Below, piece by piece: positions 14,793 to 24,264 of a stretch of 64,000 nucleotides of DNA. The translations under genes and the position numbers were made by a program. This DNA comes from Terriglobales bacterium (GTDB lineage: Bacteria > Acidobacteriota > Terriglobia > Bryobacterales > Bryobacteraceae), in assembly GCA_027485675.1 (NCBI GenBank), contig JAIXQP010000022.1:1-64000 (forward strand), given 5' to 3'. The notes beneath the pieces are model-generated. The model made no database searches, was not told the origin of the DNA, and saw nothing but the letters and a program-made list of their open reading frames with translations. Within the stretch, counting starts at the first letter, position 1. Each line of letters opens with the position of its first letter.

Positions 14793-17204
14793 ATGCTTCG
14801 TATCTCCTGGCTGGCAATCGTGATGGCGGGCGGGCTTTGGGCCCAGAAGGATTCCGCGTTTTTTGAGACGAAGATCCGGCCGGTGCTGGCGAGCCAGTGT
14901 TTTGCGTGCCATGCCGCGAAGTTGAAGGCGCCGATGGGCGGACTGGTGCTGGACACCAAGGCGGGGTTGGCGGCGGGCGGGGTGAATGGCGCGGTGGTAG
15001 TGGCGGGCAAGCCGGGGGAGAGCCGGTTACTGACGGCGCTGCGGTATACGGATCCGCATTTGCAGATGCCGCCGGCGGGGAAGCTGGCGGAGGTGGTGGT
15101 GAAGGACTTCGAGGCGTGGATCGCGGCGGGGGCGGTGGACCCGCGGACGGATCCGGCAGGGGGCGAAAAGTCGTCCGCGTTGAAGGGGATGGCGGTGGAA
15201 GAGGGCCGGCGGTGGTGGGCGTTTCAGCCGATTGCGGTGGGGGCGGCGCCGGCGGTGAAGAACCGGACGTGGGCGCGGGGGAAGATTGACGAGTTTGTGC
15301 TGGCGAAGCTGGAGGCGGCGGGGTTTGCGCCTTCCGGGGCGGCGGATAAGCGGACGCTGGTGCGGCGGGCGTATCTGAACCTGGTGGGATTCAAGCCGAC
15401 CTACGAAGAGGTGGAGGCGTTTGCGGCGGACGCTTCGCCGGAGGCGTGGCCGAAGCTGATTGATAAGCTGCAGGCGTTGCCGCAGTACGGGGAGCGGTGG
15501 GGACGGCATTGGATGGACGTGGCGCGGTACGGCGAGGATAACTCGACGGCGGAGGCGACGAATCAGCCGTATCCGTACGCGTGGCGGTACCGGGATTGGA
15601 TTATTGAGGCGATGAACCGGGACGTGCCGTACGACCGGTTTGTGAAGCTGCAACTGGCGGCGGACCTGATGCCGGACGCGGCGCGGGGGGATTTGCGGGC
15701 GTTGGGGTATTTGGGCGCGGCGCCGGTATATCACAAGGACCAACGGCTCTCGGCGGATGTGATTGGCGGCTTTCTGGCCGATGACTGGGATGAGCGGATT
15801 GACGCGGTGACGCGGGGCTTGCTGGGTATGACGGTGGCGTGCGCGCGGTGCCACGACCATAAGTTTGACCCGATTCCGACGAAGGACTACTACGGGCTGG
15901 CGGGCGTGTTCGCGTCGACGGCACGGACGGAGCGGCCGCTGTTCGACGTGGAGCCGGCGGTGGAGGCGCGTTACTTGTGGGTGCAGCGGCGGTTGATCGA
16001 CTTGCGGTATTCGGCGAATTTGTTGACGGGTGAGGCGTCGACGGTGGTGGGCAGCGAGCAGCGGGTGGCGAAGTGGAAGGCCGAGATTGAGGTGCTGAAG
16101 GAGGAGATGCTGGGGTTGCAGGCGCGTTATCCGCAACTGGTGAAGAGCCTGGAGCGGTACTGGACTCCGCCGGCTCCGCGCGGCGACGGGCAGCGGCGGC
16201 GGGGCGGCACGGCTTCGACAGAGCCCTTTGCCAATGCCGTTTACGATGCGGCGCAGTATGTGGACGGTTCGGACGCGCACTATACGTTTTTGGTTTATCA
16301 GCCGGGCGAGTCGCGGGATGTGCCGGTGTTTCGGAACGGGAACGTGGCGACGCCGGGGGAGATGGTGCCGCGGCGGTTTTTGTCGGTGCTGACGCGGGGC
16401 GAGAGCCGGTTTGGGAAGGGATCGGGACGGTTGGAGTTGGCGGAGCGGATCTTTTCGGACGGGGCGGCGCTGGCGGCGCGGGTGATCGTGAACCGGGTGT
16501 GGGGCTGGCATTTTGGGCGGCCGCTGGTGGCGACGGCGAGCGACTTTGGGGTGCAGGGCGAGGCGCCGACGCATCCGGAGCTGTTGACGCACCTGGCGGC
16601 GGAGTTTGTGGCGCATGGCTGGTCGTTGCGGTGGTTGAACCGGGAGATTATGCTGTCGGCGGCTTACCGGCAGGCGAGCCGGCCGCGGCCGGAGATGATG
16701 AAGGCGGATCCGACGAATGCGCTGGTGTGGCGGATGGCGCCGCGGCGGATGGACATTGAGTCGTATCGGGATTCGCTGCTGCGAGTGACGGGGAGGCTGG
16801 ACCATACGATGTACGGGCCGTCGGTGGACGTGGAGGCGCCGGAGAATCTGCGGCGGACGGTGTATGGGCGGGTGAGCCGGAACCGGTTGAGCCCGTTATT
16901 GAAGAATTACGACTTTCCGGACCCGATGCAGAGCAGCGGGGGGCGGGACCTGACGACGACGTCGCTACAGCAGTTGTTTGTGTTGAACAGCCCGTTTTTG
17001 CAGGATGCGGCGGCGGCGGTGGCGAAGGCGATCGAGGGGGTGCCGACGGAGGGGCGGCGGATTCGGGAGCTGTACCGGCGGCTGCTTTCGCGGGATCCGG
17101 ACGCGGCGGAGATGGCGTTGGCGGGGCGGTTTTTAGCGGGCGGGACGCTCGAACAGTACGCTCAGGTTTTGTTGTCGACTAACGAGGAGATTTTATGGCC
17201 TTAG
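14793..17204 (+). CDS. Cytochrome c-DUF1549-DUF1553 protein (PSD1-type), copy A
   Basis: About 803 residues from ATG 14793, chosen because MLRISWLAIVMAGGLWAQ is a signal peptide; a GTG at 14766 is the alternative. Domain order: planctomycete-type cytochrome c with haem motif CFACH (about 36-40), PSD1-like middle, DUF1549 with a second CxxCH-like CARCHDHKFDPI, then DUF1553 ending near the C-terminus (NRVWGWHFGRPLV, SDFGVQGEAPTHPELL). Periplasmic. The biochemical role of the family is not established; it is always paired with DUF1501, as here. Its last 10 bases overlap the DUF1501 start. Confidence 0.9.
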   Translation: MLRISWLAIVMAGGLWAQKDSAFFETKIRPVLASQCFACHAAKLKAPMGGLVLDTKAGLAAGGVNGAVVVAGKPGESRLLTALRYTDPHLQMPPAGKLAEVVVKDFEAWIAAGAVDPRTDPAGGEKSSALKGMAVEEGRRWWAFQPIAVGAAPAVKNRTWARGKIDEFVLAKLEAAGFAPSGAADKRTLVRRAYLNLVGFKPTYEEVEAFAADASPEAWPKLIDKLQALPQYGERWGRHWMDVARYGEDNSTAEATNQPYPYAWRYRDWIIEAMNRDVPYDRFVKLQLAADLMPDAARGDLRALGYLGAAPVYHKDQRLSADVIGGFLADDWDERIDAVTRGLLGMTVACARCHDHKFDPIPTKDYYGLAGVFASTARTERPLFDVEPAVEARYLWVQRRLIDLRYSANLLTGEASTVVGSEQRVAKWKAEIEVLKEEMLGLQARYPQLVKSLERYWTPPAPRGDGQRRRGGTASTEPFANAVYDAAQYVDGSDAHYTFLVYQPGESRDVPVFRNGNVATPGEMVPRRFLSVLTRGESRFGKGSGRLELAERIFSDGAALAARVIVNRVWGWHFGRPLVATASDFGVQGEAPTHPELLTHLAAEFVAHGWSLRWLNREIMLSAAYRQASRPRPEMMKADPTNALVWRMAPRRMDIESYRDSLLRVTGRLDHTMYGPSVDVEAPENLRRTVYGRVSRNRLSPLLKNYDFPDPMQSSGGRDLTTTSLQQLFVLNSPFLQDAAAAVAKAIEGVPTEGRRIRELYRRLLSRDPDAAEMALAGRFLAGGTLEQYAQVLLSTNEEILWP

Positions 17205-18511
17205 CGCGGCGGGAGTTGATTCAGGCGGCCTTTGGGTTACTCGGGAACCTGGGGATCAGTTCGGCGATGGGCCACTATGCGGGGCAGCGGACGCCGGGGA
17301 AGGCGAAGCGGGTGATCAGCCTGTTTCTGGCCGGGGGACCGTCGCAGGTGGACCTGTTCGATCCGAAGCCGTTGCTTGTGAAGTATCAGGGGCAGCGGCC
17401 GGGCGGGGTGGATCTGCGGACGGAGCGGCAGACGGGCGGATTGATGCCCTCGGCGTTTTCGTTCTCGAAGCGGGGACGGAACGGCGTTGACGTGAGCGAC
17501 ATTCTGCCGAAGCTGGGCGGGGTGATCGATGAGATTAGCGTGATCCGGTCGATGTACTCGTTTAATCCGACGCACACGCCGGCTTCGAGCTTGTATCACA
17601 CGGGGACGATTCTGGCGAACCGGCCGTCGATTGGGTCGTGGATCTCGTATGGGTTGGGCGCGGAGAATCAGAACCTGCCGTCGTTTGTGGCGCTGAATTC
17701 AGCGGGGCCGGCGGCGCGGTCGGCTTTTTTGCCGGCGGAGCATCAGGGGATGCCGTTGAACGTGGCCGATGGGGAACCGGAGAAGATGATTCCGAACCTG
17801 CGGAACAAGAAGCTGGAGGCAGGGGCGCAGCGGCGACAGTTGGACGCGGTGCAGGCGTTGAACCGGCGGTTCGGGGAGTCGTTTGGCGGGGACGATTATT
17901 TGAACGGGCGGATTGCTTCGATGGAGGCGGCGTACCGGATGCAATTTGAGGCGACGGACGCCTTTGACGTGCGGAAGGAGACGGCGGAGACGCGGGCGCT
18001 GTACGGGGAGACGCCGTTTGGGAACGGCTGTTTGCTGGCGCGGCGGTTGGTGGAGCGGGGGGTACGGTTTGTGAATGTGGGGTCTGGGGATTGGGACGAC
18101 CACAAGGATATTGAGGCGGCGTACAAGAAGAAGATTCCGGCGATGGACCAGGCGGCGGCGGCGTTGCTGACGGATTTGAAGCGGCGGGGGATGTTAGAGG
18201 AGACGATTGTGGTGTGGGGCGGTGAGTTTGGGCGGACGCCGGTGTCGGAGAGTGGGACGGGGCGGGACCATAACCCGTACGGGTTTACGATGTGGGTGGC
18301 GGGGGGCGGATTCCGGGGCGGGATTGCGCACGGGGCGACGGATGAGTTTGGGTTTAAGGCGGTGGAGAACCGGGTGTCGATTCATGATCTGCATGCGACG
18401 ATGCTGTGGGCGTTGGGGTTGGAGCATACGCAGTTGACGTACCGGTATGCGGGTCGGGACTTCCGGTTGACGGATGTGTTTGGGAGTGTGGTGAGGGGGA
18501 TATTGGCGTAG
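17195..18511 (+). CDS. DUF1501 protein, partner of copy A
   Basis: Protein of 438 residues. N-terminus is a weak Tat-like leader (ALARRELIQAAFGLLGNLG). Conserved DUF1501 blocks are present: LFLAGGPSQVDLFDPKP, SDILPKLGGVIDEISVIRSM, HTGTILANRPSIGSWISYGLG, TIVVWGGEFGRTP and GRDHNPYGFTMWVAGGG. The fold is related to alkaline-phosphatase/sulfatase enzymes, and the Asp/His residues in the last two blocks fall where metal ligands would be, but no substrate is known. Overlaps the cytochrome/DUF1553 gene by 10 bases, so the pair is coupled. Confidence 0.9.
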   Translation: MALARRELIQAAFGLLGNLGISSAMGHYAGQRTPGKAKRVISLFLAGGPSQVDLFDPKPLLVKYQGQRPGGVDLRTERQTGGLMPSAFSFSKRGRNGVDVSDILPKLGGVIDEISVIRSMYSFNPTHTPASSLYHTGTILANRPSIGSWISYGLGAENQNLPSFVALNSAGPAARSAFLPAEHQGMPLNVADGEPEKMIPNLRNKKLEAGAQRRQLDAVQALNRRFGESFGGDDYLNGRIASMEAAYRMQFEATDAFDVRKETAETRALYGETPFGNGCLLARRLVERGVRFVNVGSGDWDDHKDIEAAYKKKIPAMDQAAAALLTDLKRRGMLEETIVVWGGEFGRTPVSESGTGRDHNPYGFTMWVAGGGFRGGIAHGATDEFGFKAVENRVSIHDLHATMLWALGLEHTQLTYRYAGRDFRLTDVFGSVVRGILA

Positions 18512-18617
18512 GGGGTGCGGGAGCGTAGCCAGGCCGGTCCCGCCAAGGCCGAAAAGCTCGCCCGGTGGCTTTACCGCTAGGGAAGCAACTGCAACTGTTC
18601 CAGCGCCCGTAATACCC

Positions 18618-18646
18618 TTGACGATATATACTCTTGCGAGTATCTT
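18618..18646 (+). promoter_or_regulatory. Promoter/operator of the second toxin-antitoxin locus
   Basis: -35 TTGACG (18618-18623), 17-base spacer, -10 TATCTT (18641-18646). The inverted repeat ATACTC-TTGC-GAGTAT (18628-18643) lies in the spacer and enters the -10, a typical antitoxin site. The GTG of the toxin is only seven bases after the -10, so the transcript is probably leaderless. Confidence 0.65.
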
Positions 18647-18652
18647 CAGGGT

Positions 18653-19002
18653 GTGGCTTGGGAGGTCCGCTTTCACGACGAATTCGATCCGGAGTTCGAT
18701 CGATTGCCGAGGCCGGTCCAGATCGCAGCCTTGATTCACTTGAAAGCGCTGGAGCAACTAGGCCCCCAGATGGGCCGGCCCTGCGTGGATACCTTGGCCG
18801 GCGCCAAACACGCCAACATGAAAGGACTGCGATTCGATGCCGACGGCGGCGTGTCGCCTTCGCCTTTGACCCGAGACGCCAAACCATTGTGCTTATTGCT
18901 GACGACAAATCGGGCGTCAGCCAAACCCGTTTTCATAAAGCGTTGATCCGGAAAGCGGATCAACGCTTCGATCGATACCTGAAATCCCTGCAAGGAGACT
19001 AG
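18653..19002 (+). pseudogene. Gp49-like HigB/RelE toxin, frameshifted
   Basis: Phage-derived Gp49-like toxin split between two frames. The first part starts at GTG 18653 and reads AWEVRFHDEFDPEFDRL..., continuing to KGLRFDADGGV around base 18855. The second part resumes in another frame as VAFAFDPRRQTIVLIADDKS and RFDRYLKSLQGD, ending at 19002. Intact relatives have a few residues (typically -WRV-) at the break, so a deletion of several bases (not a multiple of three) is likely. Either the toxin is inactivated or there is an assembly error. The second frame ends two bases before the antitoxin ATG, the normal gene spacing. Confidence 0.75.
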
Positions 19003-19003
19003 C

Positions 19004-19327
19004 GTGCCCAAGACACTGGAAGAGAAGATGCGTAACTTCAGTCCGGCGGAGCGCAAACGAATCTCAACGGCGGCGGCCCGGATCGTAAAAGAGGAGACGA
19101 CGCTCCGAGAGTTACGACGTACGCTGCAGATTACTCAAGCGGCCCTTGCTGAGGAACTCGGCATCAGCCAGAACCATATCTCCAAGTTAGAGAAGCGGAA
19201 TGACTGTCTCGTATCCACACTCCGGAAAACCATCCTGGCGATGGGGGGAGAGCTGTCCGTCATCGCCCGGTTCCGGGGCCGCGAACCGGTGACGTTGTCG
19301 GGCTTAGGCGAGGTTCTGAAGCGATGA
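19004..19327 (+). CDS. XRE-family antitoxin of the broken toxin
   Basis: Protein of 107 residues. An N-terminal helix (PKTLEEKMRNFSPAERKRI) leads to an XRE helix-turn-helix: TLRELRRTLQITQAALAEELG then ISQNHISKLEKR, with the SKLEKR end in place of the more common SKIERG. Belongs to the antitoxins paired with Gp49-like HigB toxins. It would autorepress through the palindrome in the upstream promoter. The gene is intact although its toxin is frameshifted, as expected if the toxin was inactivated first. Confidence 0.85.
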   Translation: MPKTLEEKMRNFSPAERKRISTAAARIVKEETTLRELRRTLQITQAALAEELGISQNHISKLEKRNDCLVSTLRKTILAMGGELSVIARFRGREPVTLSGLGEVLKR

Positions 19328-19944
19328 ATAGGGGAGCTCTGGCCGAAGTCGGCTGAGTCAAGCGATGGTCAAGTGCATAACGTGAGGCACGGTATGGCAG
19401 GACGGGCATGCTGATTGCCGGGAGTGTGGATCACCGACCTGGAAGCCTGTGGCAAAGGGTTGAGCCGGCCCAGAGCATCTCCGAAGGCCTCCAGTCAACG
19501 GCCCAAAGTTCCCAACGTTCTACGCCATCCTCCGCCCAATAGCGCGAATCTGCCTGGATCACTTCCCCGGCCGATTCCGCTATCTCCGCAACCAACTCCA
19601 ACAGTCCCTTTGCGGCACCCGACACACTCGATCGTCTGGCCAACGCCGTCATCACACCAGCGCGATGATCGTCTTTGATCAGGCTACTGGGACTGCGACT
19701 GCTTGCCCGTGTATCGGACTTCATGGATCGCGTTGGAGGTCCGGCCTATAGAGAACCGAACGTCCGGACTAACGAGCTTTTGGAGGCTGGTTGACTTTTT
19801 ACCCAAGGCCCTGAAGCGAAGGACGATGCAACGCCTATCGAGCGCCGCACCCTTTCTGTCGGGTCGAACGCTACGAGGGCGACCGCCAGGCTCCGGTGGC
19901 GCCTCCCCTTTACTCCGCTAACGAAAGGTGATACGAGATCTTTC
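19328..19944. other. Gene-free stretch before the TonB receptor
   Basis: About 615 bases with no convincing gene. A 97-residue minus-strand frame at 19431-19724 contains an acceptable helical run (GLLELVAEIAESAGEVIQAD then RYWAEDGVERWELWAVDW) and might be a remnant of a small protein, but it has no recognisable family and no ribosome site. The last 20 bases hold the AAGGTG ribosome site of the receptor gene. Confidence 0.35.
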
Positions 19945-22900
19945 ATGATTTCGCATTATCGGATTCTGCCAGTCCTGTTTTTGGCGCTCTCCCCGGTTTA
20001 CGCTCAGGTGGAACGTGCCTCCCTCGTCGGTAACATCACGGATAAATCGGGCGCCGTGATGGCGGGGGTCGAGGTTACCGTGACCAGCGTCGCTACCAAC
20101 ATCGCCCAGCGCCTAGTCACCGATGATACCGGCGCGTATTCGGCCGTCAACCTAATTCCGGGCACGTTTACCGTACAGGCATCGAAATCCGGGTTTCGCA
20201 ATGTTGTTTTCAAAGACTACACCCTCCAGGTCAGCCAAGCCGCCCGCCTGGACATCACGATGGAGGTTGGAGATGTCAACCAGTCCGTCGAGGTCACCGG
20301 CGCCGCGCCGATGCTGCAGACGGAAAACGCTAGCGTTGGCCAGGTGATCTCGAAGGAAGCCGTGCAGTCCCTGCCCCTCAATGGCCGCAACTTCGTCCAA
20401 CTCGCCATCCTGGCCCCCGGCGTCACGGGACTCGACTACGCGCAACCCAACACGATCAACTCTGGCCGTCGCCCCGATGAACTTCGCCCTGGCGGCACCG
20501 CCATCGCCGCCAACGGCGCCCGCAGCACCTCCAACCAGGTTTTGATCGATGGCATCGACAACACCGAGATGATCTCGCAGACGTTCATTGTCCGCCCGGC
20601 CGTCGAGGGCATCCAGGAGTTCAAGGTCCTCACCAACAACGCCGGTGCCGAATACGGCCGCTCCGCCGGCGCCGTCGTGGTCATCACCTCGAAATCCGGC
20701 GGCAACGAGTTCCGCGGCTCGCTCTTCCATTTCCTACGTAACGAAGCCTTCGACGCCAGAAACTTCTTCGCCCGCACCGATGCCCCCAAGCCCCCTTTCA
20801 AGCTGAACCAGTTTGGCGCCGCGCTCGGGGGGCCAATTAAGCGGAACAAGACATTCTTCTTCGCCGACTACGAAGCCTACCGCGAAGTCTTCGGCGATAC
20901 CCAACTCGTCACCGTGCCCACAGCCGCGATGAAGACCGGCGACTTCCGGGGGGTTGCGGCCAACGGCATTTACGATCCCCTCAGTACCACCCCGAATCCC
21001 GCCGGAGGCGCCGCTATCCGGCAGCGCTTCCCCAACGACACGATCCCCGCCAGCCGCTTCGATCCGGTCGGCGCCGGCCTCGCCCAACTTTGGCCCAATC
21101 CCCAACGCGCGGGCCTCATCAATAACTTCGTGGCCAACCCCGTCAAGAAATCCAATCTCCACCGCGCCGACGGTCGCCTGGATCACGTTTTCGACTCCAA
21201 CAACAACGTATTCTTCCGCTACTCCATCGATAAGAGCATCATCACGATGCCAGACACCTTCGACCGCAATATCGGCGGCAACGAAGCCAGTTTCGCCGGT
21301 GATTTGAACACCACCGGCCGCAACATCGTCGGGGCGTACACCCGGGTTATGTCACCGTCGACGGTCGGCGACTTCCGCTACGGCTACACGCAGTTCAACT
21401 CCTCCCTGATCCCCACGCAACTGTCGAACCCCATCTGGTCGCGCATCCCCGGCCGCGACTCTGGCGACCCCCTTCAGCCCTCGGCCCCCATTGTCGGCAC
21501 CGCCGGATACGCGGGCCTCGGCAACGCCCGCTCGACACCGCTCATCCGCGATCAGAAGATGCATGAGCTGATCGCCAACATCTCCACGCTTAAGGGCAAA
21601 CACAACATCAAGTACGGTATCGACCTGCGCCTTCGGACCACGGGTGAAACCGCTTCGCCTCCCGGAGAGTCCGCCTTCGGCCGGTGGAACTTCGACCCGG
21701 CGTACTCCCGCAATCCCGCCGCGCCCGGCGGCACCGGTGACACGGTGGCCACGATGATCCTCGGCTATCCGCTGGCGCTTCGCCGTGACGTTTTCCTGCC
21801 CGGCACCGCCACGCTCACCACGAACGAGTGGAACTTCTATATCCGCGATGAATGGCGCGTCAACACCAAACTCACCGTCAACATCGGCCTGCACTACGAG
21901 GTCAATACGCCCTTCGTCGAGCAAAAGAACCAGTGGGTGAACTTCGATCCCGCTTCCGGCGCCCAACTGGTTGCCGGCGTCGGCGGCGTCTCGAACACGG
22001 GGAACATCAATACGGACTGGAAGGCCTGGGGACCGCGGCTGAGCTTCGCCTACCAGATCGACCGGAAGACGGTCTTCCGGGGCGGCTACGGCCTGTTCTA
22101 CGAACCGCAGGGCAACTTCAACACCTCCATCCGGCAGTTCCGCCAGCCTCCCTTCGGCTTCGTCATCAACATTCCATTCAGTGGCAATGACGTCCCCACG
22201 CGGCGCGCCTCCGACGGCTTCCCGCTGACCACACAGGTACCCGACCTCACCCGCGGCCCGGCGTTCTACGCCCTGCGCGGCGTCACGCCCAACTATCGCA
22301 ACGGCCAGATTCAACAGTTCAACTTCAGTGCCCAGCGCGAACTCGGTAGCAACACCGTTGTCACGCTCGGCTTCGTCGGCTCGGCGGGCGCTCTGCTCAG
22401 TTGGCAACGCAACATCAACCAACCGGACCCCGGCCCCGGCGGCATCGACGCGCGCCGGCCCTATGCCCGCCAACTCCCCGGCGTCACGGGCATCGCCTGG
22501 CTGGAATCCTCCGCCAACTCCGCGTACACCTCGATGCAACTCAACGTCGAAAAGCGCTACGCCAAGGGCCTTTACCTTTTGAGCAACTGGACCTGGGCGC
22601 ATGGCCTGGACAATGTCGGCGGCGATGGCGGCGCGAACGGTCCCGTTCCTCAGGACCCCCGCAACCGCCGTGCGGATTGGTCCAGCTCCAACGCCGACAT
22701 GCGCCATCGCATTAACTTCGCGGCATCGTACCTTCTGCCATTCGGCTCCAATCTCCAGGGTCCGGCCAAGACCATCCTGCACGGTTGGGAACTCGGTGGT
22801 CTGACGGTCATCCAGTCCGGTTTGCCCTTCACGGTCACGGTTCCCGGTTCGCCTTCCAACACCGGCTCCGGGTCCCGCGCCAACGCCGTCGCCGGAGTGA

Positions 22901-23220
22901 GTCCGGAGGTTTCGAATCCGAGCATCACGAACTGGTTCAACCCCGCCGCGTTCTCCGTCCCGCCCGCCTTCACGTGGGGCACCTTGGGCCGCAACACGAT
23001 GCGCGGACCCGGTATCTGGAATCTCGATCTGTCGGCCGCCAAGAAGTTCAACTTCTCGGAAACCCGCCGCTTGGAGTTCCGCGCCGAGTTTTTCAATTCG
23101 CTCAACCACCCTCAGTTCGGTCTGCCCGGCTCTACCATCGGCGTCGGCGGGGTGGGAACCATCACCTCCACGCAGCGCGCCAACCGGCAGATTCAGTTTG
23201 CGCTGCGTTACGCATTTTGA
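19945..23220 (+). CDS. Oar-like TonB-dependent receptor
   Basis: Protein of 1091 residues. Signal peptide (HYRILPVLFLALSPVYA), a carboxypeptidase-regulatory-like beta-sandwich at about 23-105 (SLVGNITDKSGAVMAGVEVTV), a TonB plug at about 115-225 (SVGQVISKEAVQSLPLNGRNF, GARSTSNQVLIDG), then a large beta-barrel rich in aromatic strands and ending in QIQFALRYAF with the terminal Phe used by the BAM machinery. This architecture is the expanded Oar-type family of acidobacteria. It probably imports an oligosaccharide or other bulky nutrient; the enolase-family genes directly downstream (nine bases to the next start) suggest sugar-derived ligands. Confidence 0.92.
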   Translation: MISHYRILPVLFLALSPVYAQVERASLVGNITDKSGAVMAGVEVTVTSVATNIAQRLVTDDTGAYSAVNLIPGTFTVQASKSGFRNVVFKDYTLQVSQAARLDITMEVGDVNQSVEVTGAAPMLQTENASVGQVISKEAVQSLPLNGRNFVQLAILAPGVTGLDYAQPNTINSGRRPDELRPGGTAIAANGARSTSNQVLIDGIDNTEMISQTFIVRPAVEGIQEFKVLTNNAGAEYGRSAGAVVVITSKSGGNEFRGSLFHFLRNEAFDARNFFARTDAPKPPFKLNQFGAALGGPIKRNKTFFFADYEAYREVFGDTQLVTVPTAAMKTGDFRGVAANGIYDPLSTTPNPAGGAAIRQRFPNDTIPASRFDPVGAGLAQLWPNPQRAGLINNFVANPVKKSNLHRADGRLDHVFDSNNNVFFRYSIDKSIITMPDTFDRNIGGNEASFAGDLNTTGRNIVGAYTRVMSPSTVGDFRYGYTQFNSSLIPTQLSNPIWSRIPGRDSGDPLQPSAPIVGTAGYAGLGNARSTPLIRDQKMHELIANISTLKGKHNIKYGIDLRLRTTGETASPPGESAFGRWNFDPAYSRNPAAPGGTGDTVATMILGYPLALRRDVFLPGTATLTTNEWNFYIRDEWRVNTKLTVNIGLHYEVNTPFVEQKNQWVNFDPASGAQLVAGVGGVSNTGNINTDWKAWGPRLSFAYQIDRKTVFRGGYGLFYEPQGNFNTSIRQFRQPPFGFVINIPFSGNDVPTRRASDGFPLTTQVPDLTRGPAFYALRGVTPNYRNGQIQQFNFSAQRELGSNTVVTLGFVGSAGALLSWQRNINQPDPGPGGIDARRPYARQLPGVTGIAWLESSANSAYTSMQLNVEKRYAKGLYLLSNWTWAHGLDNVGGDGGANGPVPQDPRNRRADWSSSNADMRHRINFAASYLLPFGSNLQGPAKTILHGWELGGLTVIQSGLPFTVTVPGSPSNTGSGSRANAVAGVSPEVSNPSITNWFNPAAFSVPPAFTWGTLGRNTMRGPGIWNLDLSAAKKFNFSETRRLEFRAEFFNSLNHPQFGLPGSTIGVGGVGTITSTQRANRQIQFALRYAF

Positions 23221-23229
23221 GGCCTAACC

Positions 23230-24264
23230 ATGAAAATCACTGCAATTGAGGCGTTTACGCTCCGCGAACCCGGCTCCTCGCGCACCTATTCGCTCCTCAA
23301 AGTCTCGACGGACCAGGGCCTCACCGGCTGGGGCGAATGCCTCCCACTCCCCCCCGCCTCGCTCGCGCTGGTCCGTTCGGCCGCCATCGGCCAGGAGCCC
23401 TCCCGCTACGACGTGCTGACGCGCCAACTCGCCGGGGAACCCGTTGCGGCCGCTCTGAATATGGCCTTGCTGGATCTCTACGGTCAGGAGTCTAAAGCCC
23501 CCGTCTTCCAGATCCTTGGCGGCCCCACCCGATTCAAAGTCCGGGCCATTACGCCCCTCCCACGCCCCCAGGACCGGGAGGCGCTCCTGGCCCAGGGGCA
23601 TCGCGCCTTTCTCGTCCCTGTGACCCTACCGGCCACCATCACTTCCCGTCCCGCCCTGGTCGCCCAAATCGCCGGTCAGTTCGCCGCTCTCCGCCAGGCT
23701 TCGGCGGAGAACGTCGATTTCGCTCCGGACGGCCAGGCGTTGCTGCCCTCGGCGGAAGCCGCCGACCTGGCCGTGGCTCTCGAACCGTTTCATCCCCTAT
23801 GGTTTGACCGCCCCACGCGGGAACCCAATGACGAGGTCCTGGCCCGCATCGCCGCGGAGTCCACCACCCCCCTCGGCCTGGGCCACCAACTCAATGAATT
23901 CGCTCCCGTGCAGAACTACCTGCGCGCCGGCATCTGCGACATCCTCCGCTTGAGTATTCAGCGGCTCGGCATCACCCCGTTGCGCCGGGCGGCGGCGATC
24001 GCCGAAACGTACTATACCGCCGTCGCCCCCCACCATAGCGGAGGCCCCATCGCCACCGCCGCGGCGCTGCATCTGGCAGCCAGTCTTCCGAACTTCTTCG
24101 TGCAGGAGGTTCCCGCGGTTCTCAATCGAGAAACGCGCCAGTTCCGCGACGACCTGGCAGGCGTACCCGTGGAGAACGTGAAAGAGGGTTACTTCTCCTT
24201 GTCCTCCCAACCCGGCCTCGGCCTCAAGATCAACGAATCCCTCGTCCGGAGAATTGCCCAATGA
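23230..24264 (+). CDS. Enolase-superfamily protein with degenerate metal site
   Basis: Protein of 344 residues with the mandelate-racemase/muconate-lactonising fold: capping-domain start KITAIEAFTLREPGS, DQGLTGWGECLP, ALNMALLDLYGQ. Aligning by eye with the next gene, the first metal Asp is kept (NVDFAPDG), the second Glu is Asp (WFDRP for IEEP), the third Glu is His (GLGHQLNE for ATGERL), and the beta-2 lysine is lost (HRAFLVPV). The barrel-end histidine remains (VAPHHSGGPI). It may have changed metal chemistry or be non-catalytic. Its stop overlaps the next start by four bases (ATGA), implying coupling and perhaps a heteromer. Confidence 0.75.
   Translation: MKITAIEAFTLREPGSSRTYSLLKVSTDQGLTGWGECLPLPPASLALVRSAAIGQEPSRYDVLTRQLAGEPVAAALNMALLDLYGQESKAPVFQILGGPTRFKVRAITPLPRPQDREALLAQGHRAFLVPVTLPATITSRPALVAQIAGQFAALRQASAENVDFAPDGQALLPSAEAADLAVALEPFHPLWFDRPTREPNDEVLARIAAESTTPLGLGHQLNEFAPVQNYLRAGICDILRLSIQRLGITPLRRAAAIAETYYTAVAPHHSGGPIATAAALHLAASLPNFFVQEVPAVLNRETRQFRDDLAGVPVENVKEGYFSLSSQPGLGLKINESLVRRIAQ

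Noticed and set aside
21352-23109. Minus-strand open frame of 585 codons
   Set aside because: Antisense to the TonB receptor barrel; no start signal and no recognisable motif.
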